Source of the DNA: an uncultured Bacilli bacterium
GTDB lineage: Bacteria; Bacillota_I; Bacilli_A; RFN20; CAG-826
Direction of reading: 5' to 3'
NCBI GenBank assembly: GCA_934700895.1
Contig: CAKUXV010000001.1
Coordinates: 1 to 64,000 of the forward strand
DNA: 64,000 nt
Numbering within the stretch: the stretch's first letter is position 1; every line of letters starts with the position of its first letter. Below, in pieces: positions 33,842 through 42,643 of the stretch. The position numbers and the translations under genes are program-made. The notes below the pieces were generated by a model that had not been told where the DNA came from, did not search any database, and worked only from the letters and a program-made list of their open reading frames with translations.

Positions 33842-35692
33842 ATGAAGATGATGAAAAATCCGAAAGTCCGTTTACTGGTGTTGCCTTCCTTGGCCTTGAT
33901 GGGACTTGTTTCCTGCGGAGGGCAAAAAGAACACGTCCATGAACTGGAGGCCCACGAAGAAGTGTTCCCCACCTGCTGCGAAGAAGGAACGGAAGCCTAT
34001 CAAACCTGTTCGGGATGCGATAAGTTCTTTGACATGGCGGGGGAAGAAATCGAATCCCCGGTTAAAACTCCCATTGATGCGAATAACCACAAAGGAACGA
34101 AAGAACTAACGATTTCCGGTTCTTTTCAAACCCATTATTGCGTCGGGGATACCTTCGATATGGAGCATGCCAAATTCGCGGTGAAATGCGAATTCTGCCA
34201 AGGAACCGTATTAAGCGATGCCAAAAAGGCGAAAATCCAATATTCCTATCCGACTGCGGGAGCAAGTAGCTTCACCATTGGGGATTTGAATTCCCAAGAT
34301 TTGAAGATGACGTTTACTTATAACGATTTAACCGTTCAAACTAACGTCACTTTAAGCAAGAAAGAAAACGTCATCGAAGGGTTAAAACCCCTAGAAAGGG
34401 TCTGCGGGTTCAAGCCATTTAGTTCCTTAGAAGGCGTGACTTCCACGTTTGGAGAAATTGTTTATACCTTTGCTGAAACGGAAAATGGGGAATATAAAAC
34501 CGCCGAACAATTAGGCGCGGATTATTCCTTCCTGAATACTCCCGCCTCCTCTGACCCCAAGGTCTTCTATGTGAAGGCGACGGTCCAAGAAGGGGAAGAC
34601 TATAACGGCGTTGAAGCGTCTACCACCTTGACAATCCGCCATAATGACGCGTCTTGGAACACGGAAAGCGAAGAGTACGACGTCTTTGGCTGCGTTTGCC
34701 AAGAACCCATTAAATTCAACAAAAAGATCGTTGATAACCAAGACGTTGACTTGAACGCGACCGCGAAGATTGCCTTGACGGGAACGAGTTTCGATGCGGC
34801 GAAAGACACGGTGAAGAGCATCCATTACCAAGTGAATGAGACGACTACTTATGATTTGGGAACCGACTTAAATAACTTGGATGTTGCCGCCTTAAAAGAA
34901 CATAAAGAGCACCATGGGGTTGGTTCCTTGAAAGTCGTCGTCACGACCCCAAAAGACGGCATTGTTCCGGAATTTGATCACGAAATCAACGTGCCAGTCA
35001 CTTTGGCAACCGCGTTGATTTACGATAACGACGAAACCTTCAGCTTGATTAAACCACTTCGTTCTTCTGATCCTGACCACGTGGTTACCGGATATTACAA
35101 GTTGGTAGAAGATATCAGCCACGATGTCTATAAAGCCGACAATTTCTTGAATTTGCCCTGGATATCTGGATGGAATAAAGACGTCAATCACTATGCCTTT
35201 AAAGGGATACTGGATGGAAACGGCAAAACCATTACGGGACAAGGCAATTTCACCTATGGCCTCTTCGGTCAATTAGAAGGAGCGATCATTAAGAACCTGA
35301 CGTTTAATGACGTTTGGTTTAACGGCTTAAATAACTGCCCACTACTTGCCGGCGGTATCCAAAATACGAAGTTCGAAAATGTCACTTTGCGTGTTGCTGG
35401 AGGGAATGGGTTCACGATTTCCGAGCCGGATCCCAAGGCCAATAACTGGGGTTGGGTTGCTGTGTTCCGCTTTATGTCTAATACGTTGAAGGATTGTACC
35501 TTTGATTTGGGGGGGCAGGACGTGGTCATGGTCTTTGCCAACCAAAATTGCAACGATTCCCAATTCACGAATTGCACGCTGAATGTCCGCAAATACCAAG
35601 GTCTCATCAACCACTGGAAACATGGCGTCGTGACTGCCATCAATGGATTGACGGTTAACGGCGAAGTCTACGTTGCCCCTGAGACGAAATAA
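33842..35692 (+). CDS. surface lipoprotein with Cys-pair repeats and GLUG-like end
   Basis: A 616-residue lipoprotein. The leader ends in L-V-S-C; the ATG at 33842 is chosen because AAAGGAG stands just upstream and the leader begins there. A cysteine-rich region follows (P-T-C-C, C-S-G-C, C-E-F-C) of the kind seen in many Firmicutes surface proteins, then beta-sandwich segments, and from about 415 a GLUG/beta-helix-like end with F-K-G-I-L-D-G-N-G-K. A similar end is found in the lipoprotein at 44624, so the two are distant paralogues. Position upstream of the binding-protein gene suggests a role in capturing polysaccharide. No catalytic motif is visible. Confidence 0.7.
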   Translation: MKMMKNPKVRLLVLPSLALMGLVSCGGQKEHVHELEAHEEVFPTCCEEGTEAYQTCSGCDKFFDMAGEEIESPVKTPIDANNHKGTKELTISGSFQTHYCVGDTFDMEHAKFAVKCEFCQGTVLSDAKKAKIQYSYPTAGASSFTIGDLNSQDLKMTFTYNDLTVQTNVTLSKKENVIEGLKPLERVCGFKPFSSLEGVTSTFGEIVYTFAETENGEYKTAEQLGADYSFLNTPASSDPKVFYVKATVQEGEDYNGVEASTTLTIRHNDASWNTESEEYDVFGCVCQEPIKFNKKIVDNQDVDLNATAKIALTGTSFDAAKDTVKSIHYQVNETTTYDLGTDLNNLDVAALKEHKEHHGVGSLKVVVTTPKDGIVPEFDHEINVPVTLATALIYDNDETFSLIKPLRSSDPDHVVTGYYKLVEDISHDVYKADNFLNLPWISGWNKDVNHYAFKGILDGNGKTITGQGNFTYGLFGQLEGAIIKNLTFNDVWFNGLNNCPLLAGGIQNTKFENVTLRVAGGNGFTISEPDPKANNWGWVAVFRFMSNTLKDCTFDLGGQDVVMVFANQNCNDSQFTNCTLNVRKYQGLINHWKHGVVTAINGLTVNGEVYVAPETK

Positions 35693-35708
35693 TCCGGTTT
35701 CATTTTTA

Positions 35709-35740
35709 GGGAGAGTGGCGACGAAAATCGCCATTCTCCC
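35709..35740 (+). terminator. long hairpin before the transporter operon
   Basis: Thirteen-base arms (GGGAGAGTGGCGA / TCGCCATTCTCCC, with one G-T pair) around CGAAAA. Only a weak T run follows. It separates the lipoprotein gene from the cre-controlled promoter. Confidence 0.65.
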
Positions 35741-35870
35741 TGCTTCATTCAATTTTAATGAACCTATCGTTTTGTGTTCAAAAGATTCCGAACAAACGTA
35801 GGTTTAATCCGTTTTCTAAAGAGAACACCTATTAAATTTCTCACAAATAATATCCATGGTGATACCTTCA

Positions 35871-35899
35871 TTGAAAACGTGAAAGCGCTTGCTTTAGAC
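35871..35899 (+). promoter_or_regulatory. promoter with internal cre-like site
   Basis: TTGAAA at 35871-35876 and a weak TTAGAC at 35894-35899 are 17 bases apart. Between them TGAAAGCGCTTGCT (35880-35893) fits the CcpA cre pattern at most positions, with the palindromic core AAGCGCTT. A repressor here would block polymerase. Either CcpA or a local LacI-family regulator could use it. Confidence 0.6.
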
Positions 35900-35951
35900 T
35901 TTTTTAAACCAAATCACTATGCCCTTTTGGCAATTTAAGGAGGACTTATAT

Positions 35952-37670
35952 ATGAAGTATAAGTTGAACAAGAAAACGACCCTTCTCGCCGCGATCGCGT
36001 TGACGGGTGTTGCTGGTGGATTGACCAGCTGTGGCAACAGTTCCATCGACAAGAACAAAACCCAGCTTTATGTGAAATGCTACCAAGGTGGCTATGGCAA
36101 CAAGTGGCTTTATGCCGCCAAGGAACGCTATGAAAAACTCCACGCGAACGATTCCTTTGAATCCGGAAAAACCGGCGTTCAAGTCGTTATCGCGGACCAA
36201 AAGAAGACCCCGTCCACCGCGGAAATCAAGAACAACCAAAGCGAACTTTATTTCTTCGAAGGACTCAATTACCTCAATTGCATCAGTGATGATGCCTTTG
36301 AAGACATCACGGATTTCGTCACGGGCACGAACCCCTATGAAAAAGATAAAACCATCGAGAGCAAAATCTATGATGGGGTTGCCAATTTCATGAATATCAT
36401 GGATGACAAGGGGCAAAGCCATTATTATGCGGTCCCCCATTACGTCTCCAACTTCGGCATCGTTTATAACAAAACCGTCTTCAATAAATACAATTTCTAT
36501 TTTGCCGACGGCTATGAAAACGAAGCTCCGGGCAATGAACTTCGCTTCATCGCCGGCGCTAGCGAGAAAAAGAGTGCGGGGCCCGATGGAAAATACGGCA
36601 CCTCGGATGACGGTCTCCCCACGACCTACGCCGAATTCTTCGAACTTGTGAATTACATCTATGAAGGAAAACAAATCCCCTTTGTTTGGAGAGGCGAAGG
36701 CAATGCGAAAGACTATTTTGGCATGTTGCTCAATTCCCTTTCTGCTTTCTACGATGGACCCGAGCAAAACAAAGTGAATTACACGATGGATGGCAAGATT
36801 ACCTGCGTGAAATTTAACGATAAAGGCACGGACGTTGTTTTGAATTCCGATGGCTCGCCCGTTACGGAAGAAGTGACGGTTCACCCGAATCGCGTCGATG
36901 ACAAATACGACGGATACGAAATCCAACGCATGGCCGGCAAATACCACGCCTTGGATTTCGTCCGCACCGTGGTCACCAACAAAGACAAATGGCTTTGCAA
37001 CTTAGTCACCGATAGCACGAACCACCTCGATGCCCAAAATTTCTTCATCAATTCGCAGTTTGGACGTTTGAATGCTCACCAGGAGCAGAAGAACAAATCC
37101 ATCGCGATGATCGTCGAAGGCGATTGGTGGGAATCGGAAGCCAGCGAAGTCATTTCTTCCCTCGCCGAAAGCGAAAAGAGCCAGTTGGACTTTGGCTGGA
37201 TGCCTCTTCCCCGCGCGGATGAGCATTCTAACACCAAGCAAACTTCGCTTGGCGCCCTCGGATCCTTGGTCTTCCTCAAAAAGGGCCTCAATGAATCCAA
37301 ACGCAAACTTGCCGGCGACTTCCTCCAATACATGAACACAGACGAGGCGTATCGCGAATTCACCCGTACGACCAATGCGATTAAGTATTTCCAATACGAA
37401 ATCACGGATGCGGATAAAGCGGAAATGAGCAACTTCGGCAAAAATTACTGGGAACACTTCCATAAAAGCGAAGTCATCATCCCGGAAAGCCGCACCACCC
37501 AATATACCAATGGACTTGGCCAGCAACTTTCTTCCAGAAGATACGCGACTTCCTCGGCCAAATATTTCCCACAAGATGATTTTATTAACGACAAAGGCCT
37601 GACCGCGGGACAATATCAAGCCAAGATGTATAAGTATTATAAAGACACCGTTTGGGCCGGGATGAAATAA
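35952..37670 (+). CDS. sugar ABC transporter substrate-binding lipoprotein
   Basis: A 572-residue lipoprotein (lipobox L-T-S-C) of the extracellular solute-binding protein family 1 shape: A-A-K-E-R-Y-E-K-L near the start, F-G-I-V-Y-N-K-T-V-F in the first lobe, G-D-W-W-E-S-E and G-A-L-G-S-L-V-F-L-K-K-G in the second. It is longer than the usual 400-450, as in binding proteins for larger oligosaccharides. AAGGAGGA lies 8-15 bases before the ATG at 35952. It overlaps the next permease start (TAATG), so translation is coupled. It is the first gene after the cre-like promoter. Confidence 0.9.
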   Translation: MKYKLNKKTTLLAAIALTGVAGGLTSCGNSSIDKNKTQLYVKCYQGGYGNKWLYAAKERYEKLHANDSFESGKTGVQVVIADQKKTPSTAEIKNNQSELYFFEGLNYLNCISDDAFEDITDFVTGTNPYEKDKTIESKIYDGVANFMNIMDDKGQSHYYAVPHYVSNFGIVYNKTVFNKYNFYFADGYENEAPGNELRFIAGASEKKSAGPDGKYGTSDDGLPTTYAEFFELVNYIYEGKQIPFVWRGEGNAKDYFGMLLNSLSAFYDGPEQNKVNYTMDGKITCVKFNDKGTDVVLNSDGSPVTEEVTVHPNRVDDKYDGYEIQRMAGKYHALDFVRTVVTNKDKWLCNLVTDSTNHLDAQNFFINSQFGRLNAHQEQKNKSIAMIVEGDWWESEASEVISSLAESEKSQLDFGWMPLPRADEHSNTKQTSLGALGSLVFLKKGLNESKRKLAGDFLQYMNTDEAYREFTRTTNAIKYFQYEITDADKAEMSNFGKNYWEHFHKSEVIIPESRTTQYTNGLGQQLSSRRYATSSAKYFPQDDFINDKGLTAGQYQAKMYKYYKDTVWAGMK

Positions 37671-38605
37671 TGCGCAGAAAGCATAAGAGTACTCCAGACC
37701 GCAAGAAGGATTTGGCATTCCACCTCATCCTTCTTGCTTGGCCTGTCCTTCAGTTTTGTGTCTTCTACCTTTTCGTTAATTTCAATTCGATTATTCTCGC
37801 CTTCAATTATGGCTCGGACGCGAATCCCAACGGCGGATTCTTCTATTATTTTGCTCAATGCTTCCGACAAGAAGGTGGGAGTTATATCTACCTCGAATCC
37901 ATGGGTATTGCGGTGATTCTTTATCTCTGCAGCGCCGTCTTATCGATTCCTTTGGCTCTCCTCTTCGCCTATTACATTTCCAGGCATTTTGCTGGAAGCA
38001 AATTCTATCGGTTCGTCTTGTTCTTGCCTTCAATTCTATCCGCGACGGTCATGATCATCCTCTTCAAATATTTCAATGACCTTGAAATCCTCTATTTTGC
38101 TCAAGAGCATTTACCCGCGGATAAGGTCGTGAACATTTTGGCAACCGACAGAAAAACAACCTACATCACGATTATTCTCTTCGATGCCTTCATCAATTTT
38201 GGTACGACGACTCTGATTTATTCCAATAAGATGAGCGAGATTCCTACCGAAATTTATGAAGCGGCTCAGCTCGATGGAGTGAGCCACATCCGGGAATTCT
38301 TTAGCATTTCCCTTCCTCTTACCTTCCCCACCCTGTCGACTTTTATCGTTACGGGGATTGCCACGATGTTCGTGAACCAATATTCGTTATTCACTTTCTT
38401 TGGCTCGAACCTCAATAACCTTTCTCCTGGTCCTGCAGGATATGTTATTTACAACAACATTCAGCAATATGCGGTTCAAGGCAATTACACCGCGGAAGCC
38501 TTCCATCAAATGGCAGCCTTCGGCTTGATTTGCACCTTCATCACGATTCCCCTTGTTTTCGGGGTTAAGTATTTGCTGGAGCACTTCGGCCCGAGGGAGG
38601 ACTGA
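37670..38605 (+). CDS. sugar ABC transporter permease (MalF/UgpA type)
   Basis: A 311-residue inner-membrane permease with about six helices and the EAA loop E-A-A-Q-L-D-G-V-S-H-I-R-E-F-F-S-I-S-L-P. The ATG shares bases with the stop of the binding-protein gene. It forms a heterodimer with the next gene product and needs an ATPase, for which the ABC ATPase at 48959 is a candidate. Confidence 0.92.
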   Translation: MRRKHKSTPDRKKDLAFHLILLAWPVLQFCVFYLFVNFNSIILAFNYGSDANPNGGFFYYFAQCFRQEGGSYIYLESMGIAVILYLCSAVLSIPLALLFAYYISRHFAGSKFYRFVLFLPSILSATVMIILFKYFNDLEILYFAQEHLPADKVVNILATDRKTTYITIILFDAFINFGTTTLIYSNKMSEIPTEIYEAAQLDGVSHIREFFSISLPLTFPTLSTFIVTGIATMFVNQYSLFTFFGSNLNNLSPGPAGYVIYNNIQQYAVQGNYTAEAFHQMAAFGLICTFITIPLVFGVKYLLEHFGPRED

Positions 38606-38608
38606 TTT

Positions 38609-39520
38609 ATGAATAAATTAGTACGTAAAAAAGACCGGATGCGCAGCAACAAATTGACCGTGTTCCCAATCATTATCATGGTCATTTTGCTCCTCTACAC
38701 GACCATCCTCTTCGGCTTATTGGCCTATGCCCTGTTCGTCTCCACCCGTTCTCCGGATCGCGCGGATTTCAGTGGAACCTATTTGATGATGACGAACAAA
38801 AAATTCTATTTCAACCTGTTCGAAATTTTTAAATTGGTCCATATCTCCAAAAGCAGTGGTGGTGAATCCACCCTTCTCAACGTCGTCTTGAATTCGTTGA
38901 TTTACTCCGTGGGTTCGGCGTTCGTCAAAACCCTTGTTCCTTGCCTTGCGGCTTATGCCTGCGCCCGATTTGAATTCAAAACGAGCAAGATCGTCTATAC
39001 GGCCGTTTTGGTTGCTATGATGGTTCCGGTTGTTGGTTCTCTCCCCTCGGAATTAAAGTTGGCTTACGCCTTGGGACTCGTCAACAACATGGCAGGCGTC
39101 ATTATGCTCAAAGCGAACATGCTTGGCCTTTATTTCTTTGTTATGTATGCTTCGTTCAAGAGCATGCCCGATGGTTATTTCGAAGCGGCGAAAATCGACG
39201 GGGCGAACAACTGGCAGATCCTCTTCCGGATTGGTTTCCCCCTCGTCCGCAACGTCTTCTTGACCATCGTCCTCATCAATTTCGTCACGTTCTGGAACGA
39301 CTACCAGACCCCGATGGTTTATTTACTTGATAAACCAACCCTTGGCTATGTATTGTGGCAACTGATTGCCGGAACCGGCGTCCCCGGGGACACCAAACTC
39401 AAAACCGGCGTCTATGCCTTCAACATGGTCATCCTCTCCTCCCTCCCGGTGGTTACGCTATTTGCAATCTTCAAGGATCGCTTCATGGGCAGCTTAACCA
39501 TGGGTGGTATCAAAGGTTAA
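38609..39520 (+). CDS. sugar ABC transporter permease (MalG/UgpE type)
   Basis: A 303-residue permease with about six helices and the EAA loop E-A-A-K-I-D-G-A-N-N-W-Q-I-L-F-R-I-G. It follows the first permease after three bases. Together they carry the sugar bound by the lipoprotein at 35952. Confidence 0.92.
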   Translation: MNKLVRKKDRMRSNKLTVFPIIIMVILLLYTTILFGLLAYALFVSTRSPDRADFSGTYLMMTNKKFYFNLFEIFKLVHISKSSGGESTLLNVVLNSLIYSVGSAFVKTLVPCLAAYACARFEFKTSKIVYTAVLVAMMVPVVGSLPSELKLAYALGLVNNMAGVIMLKANMLGLYFFVMYASFKSMPDGYFEAAKIDGANNWQILFRIGFPLVRNVFLTIVLINFVTFWNDYQTPMVYLLDKPTLGYVLWQLIAGTGVPGDTKLKTGVYAFNMVILSSLPVVTLFAIFKDRFMGSLTMGGIKG

Positions 39521-39538
39521 TTGAAAGGATATCAACAT

Positions 39539-42500
39539 ATGAAAGCGAAGAATCTGTTTCTATCCGCCGTTCTCCTCCTTGCTGGAGTAGGAATGGTCGC
39601 CGATCTCTCTCCGCGCTTCCAAGCCTCGTTTCGGCAGGATGTTTTAAGGGCAACTGGCTGGAGCGATTTCCAGGAAGGAGACCCGAGTTTTGGCGCCTCT
39701 TACGAAGTTCCGAAGATGAGTTATGAGCTCAACGGAGTTTCCTATCCCGCGAGTGTCATCGTGACTTTCCCCGATGGCACCCAAAGCGCTGATTCGACTT
39801 TGTTTTTAGACCAAGCCGGAATTCATACCTTCGAATATTCCGTGCTTGTAAATGGGGAAATCCATAACATCACCAAGCAGATCAAGGTGGGATTCCCCCA
39901 AATGCGCGTGGGGAACCGCGAAAAATCTTCCATCGAATATATCACCGCGGAACAATCCAAAGAATTAGGCGCCGAGGGAACGGCCGGGATGTATGTCAAG
40001 CTCGGCATGGGGGATACCCTGAATTTTACCAAACCCATTTACTTAGATGAGATGAATGACACGACCGCTTTGGTGAAGGGCTATATTGCTCCTTTAAGCA
40101 AGGGGTCCGTGGACTTTAACCAGTTATTCATCAAACTGACGGATGCGGATGATCCTAACAAATTCGTCATCCTTTGCTATTACTCCCACGTAGAAACCGG
40201 CGGAGATGGCAGGACCGCCCATTTTTCCTCTGCGATGGCCCGTAGCGATGCCCAGCCTTATTTTGCCGGTATCCATCAATCCCAGGGCCTTCACACGAAC
40301 GATAAATACGGTTTGTGGTCCGGCGTGACCTTTGATGGCTATATGAAAGATAAAAATGGCTACAAAGACACAATTGATGAAGCTCAATTCGTTTTCGGCT
40401 TCAATTACGCGAGCAAAGTCGTCTATGGAACGGGATTTGGCAAAGGTCAAACCCTCGACACCGTTTTGGATTTAGATGAAGTGCCGACACAAGTAGAAAC
40501 CGCATGGGCGGGATTTACGAGCAATCGCGCGTTCATGTCCATTTATGCGGAGAGCTATAGCGGATCGACCGCGAATTTCGTCATCAGCGAAGTCGCTGGG
40601 GTCTCCGCGAAGCAAATGGCGGACAATTCCTTCACCGACTCCGAAGAGCCGGAAATTACGATTGATACCTCATTGGATTCCTTGCCTAACGGCGCGGTCG
40701 GTTATTATTACCCCGTTCCTGCGGCGAAAGCCTATGACCAAATCTCTTTGGATTGCCCGGTGAAGACGGAAGTGTTCTATAACTATTTCTCCTCGGATCG
40801 CACGAGCGTCAAAATCAAAGACGGCAAATTCTATATGGATAAAGAAGGCACCTATACGATTTGCTATACCTCTTATGATAAAGCGGGCAACAAAGCGGAA
40901 AGCCTCCATACCATCAGCGCATTCAAAAAGATGGACAAGCCAGATTTCGATATGCCCGCCCACGAAGAAAACATCGCAGTTGGCGATTTCTTCACCGTGA
41001 ATAAGAAAATTGCTACTCGCGGTGGCGTTGGCGAGAAAAAAGTCGAAGCCTATTACGAAGTGGATGGGAAACGTTTCCCCATTGAAGGAAATGGTTTCCG
41101 CGTCACCGAACTCAAAACCCATAAAGTGATGTACCGCGTGACCGACATGATCGGCCAAGTGACGGAAAAAGGCTTTGATATCGGAGTTATCGACAGCAAA
41201 AAGCCGATTTTAGAGAAGAAAATCCATTATCCGAAGTATTTGATTTCGGGTGGCTATTACGAATTCCCCACCGAGAAAGTTTTCTATTATGAAAACGGCG
41301 CGTTGACGGAAAAACAATTGACCTTGGAAGTGACGGATTCTAACGGAACCAAGACCTATACCAACGAGGATTTCTGCCCGGTCATTATCAATAATAAGGA
41401 TAAGGTGACTGTTAAGGCCAAATGCGGGGACGAAGTCCTTCAAAGCGATGAAATCGTCGTGATGAAGAACATGGGGACCGAAACGAGCGCCCGCTCCATC
41501 AACTTAACCAATTATTTGATGAGCGACGGCATCAAAAAGGAACTTACTCCCGATGATGGCATGCTCTTAACGACCACGAAGGAAGAAGCCAAATTCGATT
41601 TCGTCACCTCGTTCTATTTGGATTCCTTTAGCCTTGATATCAAAGCGTTACTTGGATTTGCCAATCATAGCGGAATCGTGGTTCGCATCACCGATTTTGC
41701 TAACGACGACAACCAAATCGAAGCTCGCATCGCCTTAAATAACGACGTGACCACCTTTGAGGTGAATGGAACAAAGACGGCGTTAGTGAATAACGACATT
41801 AACGTGGGAAATAACAACTACGTTCTTGGCTATAAGAACGGTTCCTTCACTTGCGGCGACATCGCTCTCCCCGTTAAGGCCTTTGCCAATGGAGACGCGT
41901 TCCAAGGCTTTGAATCCTTAAAGGGATACATGAGCCTCGAATTCGAGAATTGCCCGGTGGGAGCCCGTTTGAATTTCGTGAATTTCTGCCAATGTGGCTT
42001 CTCTTCGAGAACGGCTAGAGACCGCGTGAGCCCAGTCGTTCAAATGGATGATGATTATGGTGGAACCCGCAATATCCATACGACCTATCATATTGATCCC
42101 GCCTATTCCTTCGATGTCCTCTCTCCCAATACCGTTTTCACCTTGGACGTCCTCTCTCCCAGCGGACAACCCGTGAAAGCCTTAGATGGAACCCTGCTCC
42201 AAAAAGCGGATCCGACGAAGGGATATGACATTTCTTTGGAAGAATATGGCCAATATTACTTCACTTTAACGACGATTGAAGATTCCCGTTTCCTTTCCAA
42301 TGGATCGGAACTAACGATTAGCTACTATGTCAGTGTCTATGATGACGTCGCCCCGGTGATTGAATTCGTTACGGGCGTGAAAAAGGAAGCCAAGGTTGGC
42401 GAAACCGTCCTTCTCCCCGAATTCATCGTCAGCGACAACATCACCAAAACAGAGAATTTGATTATCCAACGTGCGATGCTCACCCCGCGTGGAGATTATC

Positions 42501-42631
42501 GTTATCTCGATGATTCCTATACGGCCTACACCTTCCAAGAAGAAGGGACCTATCGCTTCATGATCCGCGTGATCGACGAAGCGGGGAACATCGTTTCCAA
42601 GACCTTCGAAACCGTGGTCTCGAAAGCCTAA
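39539..42631 (+). CDS. large secreted protein of Ig-like beta-sandwich domains
   Basis: A 1,030-residue exported protein with a Sec-type leader (hydrophobic core at about 5-22) and no lipobox. It is built of beta-sandwich units; the phrases G-T-Y-T-I-C-Y-T-S-Y-D-K-A-G-N near 440 and G-T-Y-R-F-M-I-R-V-I-D-E-A-G-N near the end mark bacterial Ig-like/HYR domains, and D-x-x-x-P segments separate them. No enzyme motif is recognised and no sortase signal ends the protein. GAAAGGAT precedes the ATG. It lies in the transporter operon, so glycan binding or presentation at the surface is the likely role (inference). Confidence 0.7.
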   Translation: MKAKNLFLSAVLLLAGVGMVADLSPRFQASFRQDVLRATGWSDFQEGDPSFGASYEVPKMSYELNGVSYPASVIVTFPDGTQSADSTLFLDQAGIHTFEYSVLVNGEIHNITKQIKVGFPQMRVGNREKSSIEYITAEQSKELGAEGTAGMYVKLGMGDTLNFTKPIYLDEMNDTTALVKGYIAPLSKGSVDFNQLFIKLTDADDPNKFVILCYYSHVETGGDGRTAHFSSAMARSDAQPYFAGIHQSQGLHTNDKYGLWSGVTFDGYMKDKNGYKDTIDEAQFVFGFNYASKVVYGTGFGKGQTLDTVLDLDEVPTQVETAWAGFTSNRAFMSIYAESYSGSTANFVISEVAGVSAKQMADNSFTDSEEPEITIDTSLDSLPNGAVGYYYPVPAAKAYDQISLDCPVKTEVFYNYFSSDRTSVKIKDGKFYMDKEGTYTICYTSYDKAGNKAESLHTISAFKKMDKPDFDMPAHEENIAVGDFFTVNKKIATRGGVGEKKVEAYYEVDGKRFPIEGNGFRVTELKTHKVMYRVTDMIGQVTEKGFDIGVIDSKKPILEKKIHYPKYLISGGYYEFPTEKVFYYENGALTEKQLTLEVTDSNGTKTYTNEDFCPVIINNKDKVTVKAKCGDEVLQSDEIVVMKNMGTETSARSINLTNYLMSDGIKKELTPDDGMLLTTTKEEAKFDFVTSFYLDSFSLDIKALLGFANHSGIVVRITDFANDDNQIEARIALNNDVTTFEVNGTKTALVNNDINVGNNNYVLGYKNGSFTCGDIALPVKAFANGDAFQGFESLKGYMSLEFENCPVGARLNFVNFCQCGFSSRTARDRVSPVVQMDDDYGGTRNIHTTYHIDPAYSFDVLSPNTVFTLDVLSPSGQPVKALDGTLLQKADPTKGYDISLEEYGQYYFTLTTIEDSRFLSNGSELTISYYVSVYDDVAPVIEFVTGVKKEAKVGETVLLPEFIVSDNITKTENLIIQRAMLTPRGDYRYLDDSYTAYTFQEEGTYRFMIRVIDEAGNIVSKTFETVVSKA

Positions 42632-42643
42632 GGAGGAAAGAAA

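Noticed and set aside
35946..36947. 333-codon minus-strand open frame
   Set aside because: Antisense to the binding-protein gene; low-complexity Ile/Val/Phe-rich composition is typical of a codon-bias shadow.
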